Of a stretch of 64,000 bases of DNA, positions 56,183 to 64,000 are shown in pieces; the first letter of the stretch is position 1; each line of letters opens with the position of its first letter. Position numbers and translations under genes: made by a program. The notes beneath the pieces were generated by a model that ran no database searches, had not been told where the DNA came from, and saw only the letters and a program-made list of their open reading frames with translations. This DNA is from DATJKD01 sp963834855 (lineage in GTDB: Bacteria; Pseudomonadota; Gammaproteobacteria; Steroidobacterales; Steroidobacteraceae), in assembly GCA_963834855.1 (NCBI GenBank), contig CAWIDH010000006.1, forward strand, positions 62,001 to 126,000, in the 5' to 3' direction.

Positions 56183-56731
56183 TCAGCCCTGCGCCTTCCC
56201 AGTTTCCTCAGTCAGGACCAGTTCGCCGTCCTTGACCGGGATGCGCTCCCCGGGATGCTGATCCATGTGCACGCTGCCCGTGTTGTCGCCGAGCCTGTAC
56301 GTGACCTCGAAGCCGTCGGCCTTCTCGGTCGTGTCGTACACGGTCGAGCATCGCGTCTCGCTCGTCTGGTAGGTGTTCGCCTGCTGCGTCCTCTTCTGGA
56401 TCTTGCTGCCGGCGTAACCGCCAGCGGCTGCGCCCGCGACGGTCGCCACGTCCTGGCCTCTGCCGTCGCCGATCTGGTTGCCGAGCACGCCACCGATCAC
56501 TGCGCCGACCACCGTGCCGGTGACGCGCTTCGGATCCTTGACCGGCGCCTGGTGGCTCACGACCTGGTCATGGCACACCTGCCGCGGCGTGCGCACCGTC
56601 TTGGTCACGGGCTCGACGGCGAGCACCTCGGCATAGTTCTGCCGGTCGATCATCTTGTAGCTCGCGATCGCGCCCAGCGTCGTCGCGGCGATGCCGCCAG
56701 CCACGAGCCCGATCATCATGGATTTGTTCAT
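56183..56731 (-). CDS. Glycine-zipper 2TM-domain envelope protein
   Basis: 182 residues from the ATG at 56731. N-terminal membrane anchor (MMIGLVAGGIAATTLGAIAS), then the glycine zipper typical of the 17-kDa antigen/2TM group (VVGAVIGGVLGNQIGDGRGQ, VAGAAAGGYAGSKIQK). The C-terminal half (EVTYRLGDNTGSVHMDQHPG) is a conserved extension. Envelope integrity is the usual suggestion; no function is proven. Convergent with gfa. Confidence 0.87.
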   Translation of the reverse strand: MNKSMMIGLVAGGIAATTLGAIASYKMIDRQNYAEVLAVEPVTKTVRTPRQVCHDQVVSHQAPVKDPKRVTGTVVGAVIGGVLGNQIGDGRGQDVATVAGAAAGGYAGSKIQKRTQQANTYQTSETRCSTVYDTTEKADGFEVTYRLGDNTGSVHMDQHPGERIPVKDGELVLTEETGKAQG

Positions 56732-56973
56732 CAATACACTCCTCCACGCAGCGCGTTCGACCCGCGCGCCATGTTGTTGACGCCCGCGACAGCTTAGGTG
56801 GCAGTCATCGACCGAGCAGACGCCCGGAGCCGCGAATTCCTGTAAGCGAGGGCCTACAGATTATGTCCGGCATAATGCGGGGCCCGCGCGCGGCGCCTGC
56901 ATCTCGCAATCGCTTGATCGCAGGCGGCCTGCGTCGATACATGACTTATTGCACACGCACACGGAGGCGCATC

Positions 56974-57711
56974 GTGAATAACGCATCCAGGCCGGTATGG
57001 CTCGTCGTCGCTGTGCTCATGCTGATCCCGGTCGCCGTCAGGGCACAGGACATCGCCATCGAGGTCGAGCGCGATGAGTGGACCGTCGAGCTCTCCATAT
57101 ACATGCTCGGTGCCGGCATGACGGGAGAGACCGGCGTCGGCGGCAACGTGGCCGACGTTGACCTGAGCTTCGGCGACGTGCTGGAAAACCTGGAACTGGG
57201 CGGCATGGGCTCGGTGCGCATCGAGCGCGACCGGTGGGCGTTCACGACCGACGTCATCTACATGGGTCTCGGCGCCTCGAAGGGGCCGTTCAGCGCCGAC
57301 GTGGATCAATGGATGGTGGAACCGAGCCTGAGCTTTCGGGTGTCGGATCGCCTCGAAACCATCGTCGGTGTCCGTTACGTGAACCTGGCCGCGGAGATCG
57401 CCGGTCCGTTCGGCCGCAACCCTTCCGGCACCGTCGACTGGTGGGACCCGTTCATCGGCGGCAAGCTGACGCTGCCGATCCGCGAGGACCTGAGCTTCAA
57501 CCTGCGCGCGGACGTGGGCGGCTTCGGCGTGGGATCGGAGTTCGCCTGGCAGGCGTTCCCGTTCATCAGCTGGCAGTTCAGCGATCGGTCGTCAATGCAG
57601 GCCGGATACCGCTGGCTCGATGTCGACTACGACGAAGGCAGCGGCCCGGGCGAGTTCACCTACGACATGCTGACGGAGGGACTGCAGCTGGGTGTGACGT
57701 TCCGCTTCTGA
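56974..57711 (+). CDS. Outer-membrane beta-barrel protein (about 245 aa)
   Basis: A GTG at 56974 with a strong ggagg 6 nt upstream; a signal peptide follows (PVWLVVAVLMLIPVAVRAQD). The mature part is a series of amphipathic beta-strands (WTVELSIYMLGAGMTGETGV, RWAFTTDVIYMGLGASKG, GYRWLDVDYDEGSGPGEFTY) ending LQLGVTFRF, the terminal Phe for BAM recognition. The size suits 8 to 12 strands. No substrate or function can be given. It stands alone, divergent from the glycine-zipper gene. Confidence 0.85.
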   Translation: MNNASRPVWLVVAVLMLIPVAVRAQDIAIEVERDEWTVELSIYMLGAGMTGETGVGGNVADVDLSFGDVLENLELGGMGSVRIERDRWAFTTDVIYMGLGASKGPFSADVDQWMVEPSLSFRVSDRLETIVGVRYVNLAAEIAGPFGRNPSGTVDWWDPFIGGKLTLPIREDLSFNLRADVGGFGVGSEFAWQAFPFISWQFSDRSSMQAGYRWLDVDYDEGSGPGEFTYDMLTEGLQLGVTFRF

Positions 57712-57791
57712 ACGCGCGTCTGGCGTCCCCGCGGTGAACCGCGCGTGACCCGCTACCGGTCAATCGACTTTACGCGGCCACCCGCGAATCG

Positions 57792-58208
57792 TCAGCGGGC
57801 GCCGAGCGCTTTTGCGGCCCGGGCGTAATGACGCGGCGCAACCCAGAAGATCATCCCGAAGCGGCCCATCCCCGCCGAAACCGCGTCGGCTGCGATGACG
57901 TTGATCTTCTGTGCCGCGACTTTCGCGACCGGCGCGAGCGCCGCGCCGACCTGGTCCGTGCCCTGCACGAGGAAGGCGCGCTTGGTTCGACTCAGCTTCC
58001 AGCCCTCGCGCCGAGCGACGCGCTTGAGGCCGGCCAGGTCGTCGGTCACGAGGTCGATCTGAGACGTGCCACGCCCCTCGGGAAACCCGGAAAACGCCAG
58101 AAGGTTCACGCCCCCATCGCGGAGCGCCGTCAACACGCGCGTCGCCTGTCCGGCCCGGTTCGGTGCCTTGATGTAGACGTAATTCACCTTGCGGATCTTC
58201 GTGGCCAT
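57792..58208 (-). CDS. ACT-domain-like protein (138 aa)
   Basis: The ATG at 58208 follows aggagg. Two ACT-like halves are visible (VNYVYIKAPNRAGQATRVLT, then GALAPVAKVAAQKINVIAAD), the fold used for amino-acid or small-ligand binding. A DNA-binding domain is absent. It is divergent from cydP with 107 bp between. A ligand-sensing role is possible but not shown. Confidence 0.75.
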   Translation of the reverse strand: MATKIRKVNYVYIKAPNRAGQATRVLTALRDGGVNLLAFSGFPEGRGTSQIDLVTDDLAGLKRVARREGWKLSRTKRAFLVQGTDQVGAALAPVAKVAAQKINVIAADAVSAGMGRFGMIFWVAPRHYARAAKALGAR

Positions 58209-58315
58209 GGGGATCCTCCTGTCGGAAGGCAAGGGTGTCCGCGACCCGGCGAGTCTACGCCCGTCCCACGCTCACGAGGACGCTGCGCATTCCGATCCAT
58301 GCAGGAATCCCCGCC

Positions 58316-58582
58316 ATGAGCGACGATGCCCTGCCGGCCGACCCGGGAATCCCGCCCGACTGGCGACCGGGCCTGCGGCGCAAGATCGCGTGGCTGCTCG
58401 TTGCCAAGCTCGTTGGTCTCCTGCTGCTGTGGGCGCTGTTCTTCTCGCCGTCGCACCGGCTCGAGGTCACGCCCGAGCGCGCGGAGCGGATCCTCGCAAT
58501 CCCGCCCGCACATGACCGCGCGCCGGGCGGTGTGCGCATCTCGCAGCCAGCGCCAGATGCCAGCGAGGGAGAGGATCCATGA
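58316..58582 (+). CDS. cydP: Cytochrome bd oxidase small subunit CydP
   Basis: 88 residues with one helix (LRRKIAWLLVAKLVGLLLLW). A hydrophilic C-terminal tail ends EGEDP. It overlaps the cydA start by 4 nt. Position and form match the CydP small protein encoded ahead of cydAB in several gammaproteobacteria. Its function is not settled. Confidence 0.8.
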   Translation: MSDDALPADPGIPPDWRPGLRRKIAWLLVAKLVGLLLLWALFFSPSHRLEVTPERAERILAIPPAHDRAPGGVRISQPAPDASEGEDP

Positions 58583-60151
58583 TCGATTTCGAGGTCGTGA
58601 ATCTGTCGCGCCTGCAGTTCGCACTCACGGCGCTTTATCACTTTCTCTTCGTCCCGCTCACGCTGGGGCTGTCCATGATCCTCGTGATCATGGAATCGGT
58701 GTACGTGATGACGGGCCGCGAAATCTGGCGCCGCATGACGAAGTTCTGGGGCCTGCTGTTCGGCATCAACTTCGCGATGGGCGTGGCGACCGGCATCACG
58801 ATGGAGTTCCAGTTCGGCACGAACTGGGCCTACTACTCCCACTACGTGGGCGACATCTTCGGCGCGCCGCTCGCGATAGAGGGCCTCATGGCGTTCTTCC
58901 TCGAGTCGACGTTCGTGGGACTCTTCTTCTTCGGGTGGGACAGGCTCTCGAAGGTCGGGCACCTCATCGTTACCGCGCTCGTGGCGCTCGGATCGAGCCT
59001 GTCGGCGCTGTGGATCCTGGTCGCGAACGCGTGGATGCAGTACCCGGTCGGCGCCGATTTCAACCACGAGACGATGCGCATGGAGCTCACTTCGTTCACC
59101 GAGGTGTTGCTGAGCCCGGTCGCGCAGTCGAAGTTCGTGCACACGGTGGCGCGCGGGTTACGTCGTCGGCTCGGTGTTCGTCCTGGCCGTGAGCGCCTGG
59201 TACCTGCTGCGTGGCCGTAACGTGGCCGTCGCCAGGCGGTCCGTCGCCGTAGCGGCGAGCTTCGGGCTCGCGTGCTCGCTGTCGGTCGTGGTGCTCGGCG
59301 ACGAGTCGGGCTACGTCACGACCGAGAACCAGAGGATGAAGATCGCAGCCATCGAGGCGGCGTGGGAAACCGAGGAGCCGCCGGCCGGCTTCACGATCTT
59401 CGGCATACCGGACATCGACGCTCGCAAGACGCACGCGGAGGTGAAGGTGCCCTGGTTGCTCGGGCTGATTGCCACGCGCTCGATCAACGAGGAGGTGCCC
59501 GGCATCCTCGAGCTGGTCGAGCATTCGCGCGGACGGATCGGGCGCGGCGTCCAGGCGCACGCGGCGTTGCAGGCCTTGCGGGCGAATCCTGCGGACACGG
59601 AAGCGAGGGCGCGATTCGATGAGTACAAGGCTGACCTCGGGTACGGCCTGCTGCTGCTGCGCGAGGTTCGCGATCCGGCGGCGGCGACGGCAGAGCAGAT
59701 CGAGCGGGCGGCGTGGTCGACCGTCCCAAACGTGCCGGTGCTCTTCTGGAGCTTCCGGGTCATGGTCGGGCTGGGTTTCTTTTTCATCGTGCTCTTCGCC
59801 GTCGCCTTCTACCTGTCCGCGCGGCATCGCATCCAGCAGAACCGCTGGTTCCTCAGGCTGGCCTTCTTCAGCCTGCCCTTGCCCTGGATCGCGGCCGAGC
59901 TCGGCTGGATCGTCGCCGAGTACGGCCGCCAACCGTGGGCTATCGAAGGGCTGCTGCCCACCTTCCTCGGCGTGTCCACGACGTCGGCCGGGAATGTCTG
60001 GCTGTCGCTCACCGGCTTCGTCGTCTTCTACACGGCGCTTGCCGCCGTGGACGTCTACCTGATGGTACGCATGATCCGGCGCGGTCCCGACGGCCTGGGC
60101 TACTGGCCGCAACGGGCGCCTCATGCCGCAGAGGCCGCGACCGCGCATTGA
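58579..60151 (+). CDS. cydA: Cytochrome bd ubiquinol oxidase subunit I
   Basis: About 523 residues. Heme ligands include the His in LTALYHFLFVPLTLGLSM and the His in KFVHTVAAGYVVG. WGLLFGINFAMGVATGITME carries the acidic residue near the hemes, and the periplasmic Q loop lies at about residues 240-320. An extra base near 59155 (gtggcg[c]gcgggtt) breaks the frame inside that histidine region; the join is certain from conservation. Oxidises ubiquinol and reduces O2 with high affinity. Operon cydPABX. Confidence 0.95.
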
Positions 60152-60164
60152 CCGGGAGACCGCC

Positions 60165-61301
60165 ATGCTCGACTACGAAACCCTGCGTGTCATCTGGTGG
60201 CTGATTCTCGGCGTGATCCTGATCGGCTTTGCGGTCACCGATGGCTTCGACCTGGGTGTCGGCGCCATCTTCCGCTTCATCGGCCGAACGGACGATGAGC
60301 GCCGCGCGCTGCTCGAGTCGGTCGAGCCGGTGTGGGAAGGCAACCAGGTCTGGTTCATCCTCGGCGGCGGCGCTGCATTTGCGGCATGGCCGCTGCTCTA
60401 CGCAGCATCGTTCTCGGGCCTGTATCTCGCGATGTTCCTGGTGCTCGTCGCATTGATCCTGAGACCCGTGGGTTTCAGTTCCCGCAACAAGCTTGACGAC
60501 ACGCGCTGGCGCAACGCCTGGGACTGGGTGCTGTTCGTCGGCGGCGTGGTCCCGGCGCTGCTCTTCGGTGTCGCCTTCGGCAACCTGTTTCTCGGTGTGC
60601 CGTTTCACTTCGACGAGTTGCAACGGCCGGTCCACACGGCCGGGTTCTTCAACCTCCTGCATCCGTTCGCGCTGCTCGCCGGTCTCGTCAGCCTCTCGAT
60701 GCTGGTGATGCACGGCGCGACCTACGCCTCGATGAAGGTTGAAGACCCGATCTCGTGGCGCGCGGCGGGCGTAGGGCGCTTGGCCGCCGCGGTGTTCGTC
60801 GTTGCGTTCGTCTTGGCCGGCCTCTGGGTCGCCCTCGGCCTCGACGGGCACCGGATCGTCTCCGGGCTCGATCCCACCGGTCCGTCCAATCCGGTCGTCA
60901 AGGGCGTGGAAGTCGAAGCAGGGGCCTGGCTCGGAAACTTCCGCGCGCACGGCGTGCTGTGGCTCGCGCCGGGTGGCGCGGTGCTCGCTGCCGCGCTCAC
61001 GTGGGCACTCCTCGGTGCGCGGCGCCACGGCGCCGCGTTCATCGCGAGCTGCTGCGTGCAGGCGGGAACGATCCTGACCGCGGGGATCGGGCTCTTCCCG
61101 TTCCTTATGCCCTCATCCACTCATCCGAGCCACGGGCTGACGGTCTGGGATGCTTCGAGCAGTGCGAAAACGCTTCAGATCATGCTGATCGCCGTGCTCG
61201 TGTTCCTGCCGATCGTCCTGGCCTACACGGCCTGGGTGTTCAGGGTGCTCCGCGGCAGGATCACGCTCGAGGAAATCCGCCGTCACAGCGGGCCGTATTG
61301 A
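60165..61301 (+). CDS. cydB: Cytochrome bd ubiquinol oxidase subunit II
   Basis: 378 residues from the ATG at 60165 (gggag upstream). Hallmarks: VIWWLILGVILIGFAVTDGF, DLGVGAIFRFIGRTDDERRA, EPVWEGNQVWFILGGGAAFA. Nine to ten helices. It pairs with CydA and stabilises the heme sites. It lies 13 nt after cydA. Confidence 0.96.
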   Translation: MLDYETLRVIWWLILGVILIGFAVTDGFDLGVGAIFRFIGRTDDERRALLESVEPVWEGNQVWFILGGGAAFAAWPLLYAASFSGLYLAMFLVLVALILRPVGFSSRNKLDDTRWRNAWDWVLFVGGVVPALLFGVAFGNLFLGVPFHFDELQRPVHTAGFFNLLHPFALLAGLVSLSMLVMHGATYASMKVEDPISWRAAGVGRLAAAVFVVAFVLAGLWVALGLDGHRIVSGLDPTGPSNPVVKGVEVEAGAWLGNFRAHGVLWLAPGGAVLAAALTWALLGARRHGAAFIASCCVQAGTILTAGIGLFPFLMPSSTHPSHGLTVWDASSSAKTLQIMLIAVLVFLPIVLAYTAWVFRVLRGRITLEEIRRHSGPY

Positions 61302-61323
61302 AGGTTGATTGAGGCAAGCTGCC

Positions 61324-61428
61324 ATGTGGTATTTCAGCTGGATACTTGGACTCGGACTGGCGCTCACCTTCGGGGTGCTGAACGCGATGTGGTACGAGAT
61401 CGTCGAGGGGGACGACGAGGTGTCCTAG
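61324..61428 (+). CDS. cydX: Cytochrome bd oxidase small subunit CydX
   Basis: 34 residues: MWYFSWILGLGLALTFGVLN then AMWYEIVEGDDEVS. One membrane helix; the conserved N-terminal MWYF-W and the C-terminal WYE are the CydX signature. It lies 22 nt after cydB. Needed for stable bd oxidase in E. coli. Confidence 0.95.
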   Translation: MWYFSWILGLGLALTFGVLNAMWYEIVEGDDEVS

Positions 61429-61580
61429 CGCAGATTCGAACCCTGCGATTCGACCGACGCTGTGGTACGTGATGCAGCAGGGGCCTTGTGTCTATGCTGC
61501 GCTTCTGGAGCAGGCGCAGACCGTGCTGGCGCGCATCGAGACGCGGCTCCGCTGAGCTGCAGGATGCAAACGGGGGCGTC

Positions 61581-61874
61581 ATGTTCGTCATCGAACTCAT
61601 CTACAAGGCCGACCTCGAGGAAATTGATGCGCACATGGCCGCGCACGTCAGGTTCCTGAAGAAGTACTACGCTTCCGGCCATTTCCTCGTCTCGGGTCGA
61701 AAGATACCGCGCGATGGCGGGATCATCCTGGCCGTGGGCGAGAGTCGCGAAGAGATCGAAGCCATCGTCAACGAGGATCCGTTTCACGCGCACGGTCTGG
61801 CTGACTTTCGCATCATCGAGTTTCGAGCCAGCCAGCGGGCGAACGACATTCAAAAACGGATCGAGACGTCGTGA
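61581..61874 (+). CDS. YciI-family protein
   Basis: 97 residues: FVIELIYKADLEEIDAHMAA, then HVRFLKKYYASGHFLVSGRK, then IILAVGESREEIEAIVNEDP, FHAHGLADFRIIEF. The conserved His and Asp of the family are present. Small dimeric ferredoxin-like fold with unknown enzyme activity. The ATG at 61581 lies 22 nt downstream of an unrelated short frame; it is separate from cydX by 152 bp. Confidence 0.85.
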   Translation: MFVIELIYKADLEEIDAHMAAHVRFLKKYYASGHFLVSGRKIPRDGGIILAVGESREEIEAIVNEDPFHAHGLADFRIIEFRASQRANDIQKRIETS

Positions 61875-62059
61875 TCGATGCGCCTGTGGTGCTGATCCCG
61901 CGTCGACAAATCTTACATAACGAGAAGCCGGGACGCGCCCCTGGCAATGCAAACTGCTGATCTACTTTCGTTTCCTGAATATGGCATGCGGCTTGCTGCG
62001 GATCCGGTGCTTATCGCGCTCATATGCCGGTTCTCCCAAAAGCAACAAGAGGAGTCGCC

Positions 62060-62724
62060 ATGCACAAGCTGTTGAAGGCGTCGGCCCTGTGTGCGGGCCT
62101 GTGCTTCCTGAGTGCCGCGGCCACAGCGACGCCGATACTCGATCCGGCCGGAGACTTCCTGTCGACGCTTGATCCCGCCGCGCCGCGGGCCGGCGATCTG
62201 GACGTCCTCAGCGCGGAGACGTTTCTAGACGGCGAGGCCTTCCTCTTCACGGCCACGATGGGCGCGCCCATCGGTACGACCGATCTGGCGTTCAATGTCG
62301 GGGCGTCGATCGCGGCGCCGGTGCAGCGACGCAACAGCTTCGGCGGCGTCGGGCTGACCATATTGATATTCGATGGTGGTACATCGCGCAGAACGACGGA
62401 ACCGCTCTCGTCCTCCTCTTCGCGGCGCCAGGTCCGCCGGGCCCGCCCACGCTGCTGGCACCGGGCAGCGTGACCTTCGACGGCAGCACTATCGAGGTGC
62501 TGGTTCCACTCGATCTTCTCCCGACGAGGGGATTCACGCCCGATCAGTTTGGATGGAACCTGTGGCCACGCTGGGACGGCATTCCGTTCGGTGACGCTCA
62601 GATCTCGGACTTCGCGCCCGACAGCACCAATGCAGCGGTCACGACCGTGCCGGAGCCATCGACGCTGGCACTGCTCGCTCTCGGTCTCGCTGTCGGTGGG
62701 TGCTTGCGGAGGCGCAGGGCGTAA
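62060..62724 (+). CDS. PEP-CTERM sorting-domain protein (frame break)
   Basis: The ATG at 62060 follows agaggag. Signal peptide (ALCAGLCFLSAAATA), a ~170-residue exported domain (DPAGDFLSTLDPAAPRAGDL ... WYIAQNDGTALVLLFAAPGP) and a C-terminal sorting signal VPEPSTLALLALGLAVGGC plus basic RRRRA. One missing base or two extra bases near 62295 (gtcggggcgtc) shift the frame. PEP-CTERM proteins are processed by exosortase and sent to the exterior, usually with extracellular polysaccharide. An exosortase gene is not in the window. Confidence 0.8.
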
Positions 62725-62863
62725 GCCCTCGCCGCGCAGGCGGCGCGTGCTCGACAGCATTCGAGTAAGGCACGTGTGCCCGACGTGCCTGAGCGTGGCC
62801 GGATCGGGTACGATTCGTGCCCTCGCGAACGCAGAACGACGTACGCCGAATGACCGGACGCCG

Positions 62864-63580
62864 ATGCCGCTGAACGTGAGCCAGCATCCGCTGGTCGCGG
62901 ACAAACTCGCGATCCTCCGCGACCGGCATACGGAGCCGAAGAAGTTCCGCGAGCTCGTTCGCGAGCTGACGTGGCTGCTCGGGTACGAGGCGACGGCGGA
63001 TCTCGCCACCCGGCCGCACCCGATTGAGACGCCGCTCGGGCCGATGATCGCCGCGTGCCTCGAGCCCCGCGTCGGCCTGATCCCGATCCTGCGTGCAGGG
63101 CTCGGTATGGTCGACGCCATGCTCGAGCTGCTGCCCACCGCCGAGGTGTGGCACCTCGGTCTCTACCGCGACGAGCGGACGCTGACGCCGGTGGAGTACT
63201 ACAACAAGCTGCCCGACGCTGCGACCGTGCAGGTCTGCCTCGTGCTCGACACGATGCTCGCCACCGGAGGCTCGGCGGCAGCCACGGTGGACATCCTCAA
63301 GAAGTGGGGCGCGGCCCGCATCAAACACGTCTCGCTCATTGCCGCCCCCGAAGGCGTGGCGACGCTCAGCCGTGCCCACCCGGACGTCGACATCCACGTC
63401 GCGGCGATCGATTCTCACTTGAACGAGCGAGGCTACATCGTGCCGGGCTTGGGGGACGCCGGCGATCGACAGTTCGGGACCTTCGCGGGACCGTCGTCGG
63501 AGCCGGGCCGCAGGTCCAACGACGAGACGGCGGAGGTGGTACGGCGCCTCCAGCGCCACCTCGACGATCCCGCCTCCTAG
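62864..63580 (+). CDS. upp: Uracil phosphoribosyltransferase
   Basis: 238 residues. Converts uracil and PRPP to UMP in pyrimidine salvage. The PRPP loop is LVLDTMLATGGSAAATVDIL; the uracil site is YIVPGLGDAGDRQFGT; the start VSQHPLVADKLAILRDRHT is typical. The protein runs ~30 residues beyond the usual C-terminus (PSSEPGRRSNDETAEVVRRL), which is unusual for the family. The ATG at 62864 is preceded by a weak ribosome site. Confidence 0.95.
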   Translation: MPLNVSQHPLVADKLAILRDRHTEPKKFRELVRELTWLLGYEATADLATRPHPIETPLGPMIAACLEPRVGLIPILRAGLGMVDAMLELLPTAEVWHLGLYRDERTLTPVEYYNKLPDAATVQVCLVLDTMLATGGSAAATVDILKKWGAARIKHVSLIAAPEGVATLSRAHPDVDIHVAAIDSHLNERGYIVPGLGDAGDRQFGTFAGPSSEPGRRSNDETAEVVRRLQRHLDDPAS

Positions 63581-63723
63581 CCCGCGGTCGATACCTCGCC
63601 GCGTGCGTCGTCGCAGCGCTGCTCCGTCTTCCGTCAATGCAGATGCGGTAGACTGCTTTGGGCGCAAGGCCGGGCGCGGATGTGGCGATACATCCTGAGA
63701 CCCATCCCACAATAGGAGAAGTA

Positions 63724-64000
63724 GTGCACACCAGAGCCTTCAGTAGCCAGCATGCCCGGAGTGCGGCCGTCGGGCCGATGCTCTGCCTGATCGGAGCCGT
63801 GTTGCTTTCCGGGTGCGCCCAGCAGGCCCAGGTCAAGGGCGCGTGGCAGGATGGGGTGTCACGGAAACAGTCGTTCACGAGGGTGTTGATCGTCGGCGTC
63901 AGCCCGCACGTCAACCAGCGCTGCAAGTTCGAAGCCTTCATGGCATCGCAGCTCAAGAGCGAGTCAGTGACAGCGATCCGCAGCTGCGACGCAGCGACGA
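63724..64000 (+). CDS. Lipoprotein, 3'-truncated by window edge
   Basis: A GTG at 63724 with aggag 6 nt upstream; an ATG at 63778 is possible. The lipobox is GAVLLSGC (Cys ~30), then QKQSFTRVLIVGVSPHVNQR-like sequence (FTRVLIVGVSPHVNQRCKFE). The frame is open at the edge. Family unrecognised; the VGVSPHVNQR part may begin an alpha/beta domain. Outer-membrane lipoprotein is inferred. Confidence 0.75.
   Translation, partial: MHTRAFSSQHARSAAVGPMLCLIGAVLLSGCAQQAQVKGAWQDGVSRKQSFTRVLIVGVSPHVNQRCKFEAFMASQLKSESVTAIRSCDAAT

Noticed and set aside
61472..61555. 27-residue frame between cydX and the YciI-like gene
   Set aside because: No ribosome site, no membrane segment and no family similarity.

Overview
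This window is strongly GC-rich proteobacterial chromosome, most likely gammaproteobacterial. That placement rests on gene content: the cydP-cydA-cydB-cydX order, a tandem cysJIHG block, NAD-dependent molybdenum formate dehydrogenase (fdsGBA-fdhD-fdsD), one-polypeptide branched-chain 2-oxoacid dehydrogenase E1, a type Vd patatin autotransporter and a PEP-CTERM protein. No rRNA, tRNA, CRISPR array, transposase or phage gene was seen. The family placement is inference; no lineage marker such as 16S is present.

Region 1 (1-20302, all + strand) is the standout. It encodes a 5'-truncated TPR/coiled-coil protein, a very large TPR lipoprotein, a small TPR protein, a small secreted protein, a TolQ/ExbB-type motor protein, two TolR/ExbD proteins and a TonB-like protein with an AgmX/PglI-type C-terminus. 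After a 272-bp gap come two giant surface proteins: a ~1,870-residue DUF11/SdrD-like protein and a ~1,760-residue protein with three OmpA-like domains and a C-terminal beta-barrel. The gap holds a clear cyclic-di-GMP-I (GEMM-I) riboswitch. Together this looks like a proton-driven, envelope-spanning machine that drives or displays giant adhesin-like proteins under c-di-GMP control. Its architecture resembles the Agl-Glt/Nfs machines of Myxococcus.

Region 2 (20303-26263) is assimilatory sulfate/sulfite reduction (cysJ, cysI, cysH) plus siroheme synthase (cysG). Region 3 (26264-33356) holds a DUF481 remnant, a convergent FixJ-type regulator and PAS histidine kinase, a TonB-dependent receptor and a divergent patatin/BamA-like type Vd protein. 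Region 4 (33413-42382) mixes housekeeping and periplasmic redox genes: a small hypothetical, MarC, MsrA, a sulfite dehydrogenase/cytochrome c pair, an exported intradiol dioxygenase-like protein, a VOC protein, a SYLF protein, PEP carboxylase and a histone-H1-like basic protein. Region 5 (42451-49325, - strand) is NUDIX plus the formate dehydrogenase operon. Region 6 (49393-54848) is an amino-acid permease and Lrp/BkdR regulator divergent from bkd E1/E2, with a perfect palindrome between them. Region 7 (54745-64000) holds DUF1328, a formaldehyde-activating enzyme, two envelope proteins, an ACT-like protein, the cydPABX oxidase, YciI, a PEP-CTERM protein, upp and a truncated lipoprotein gene.

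Reading frames are broken unusually often, at roughly 38 sites. Nearly all fit a single extra base, and most lie in 1-15 kb and in cysG. Conserved protein sequence continues across each break, so I read them as base-calling or consensus insertions and annotate each gene as one unit. The coordinates of these genes therefore span several frames.
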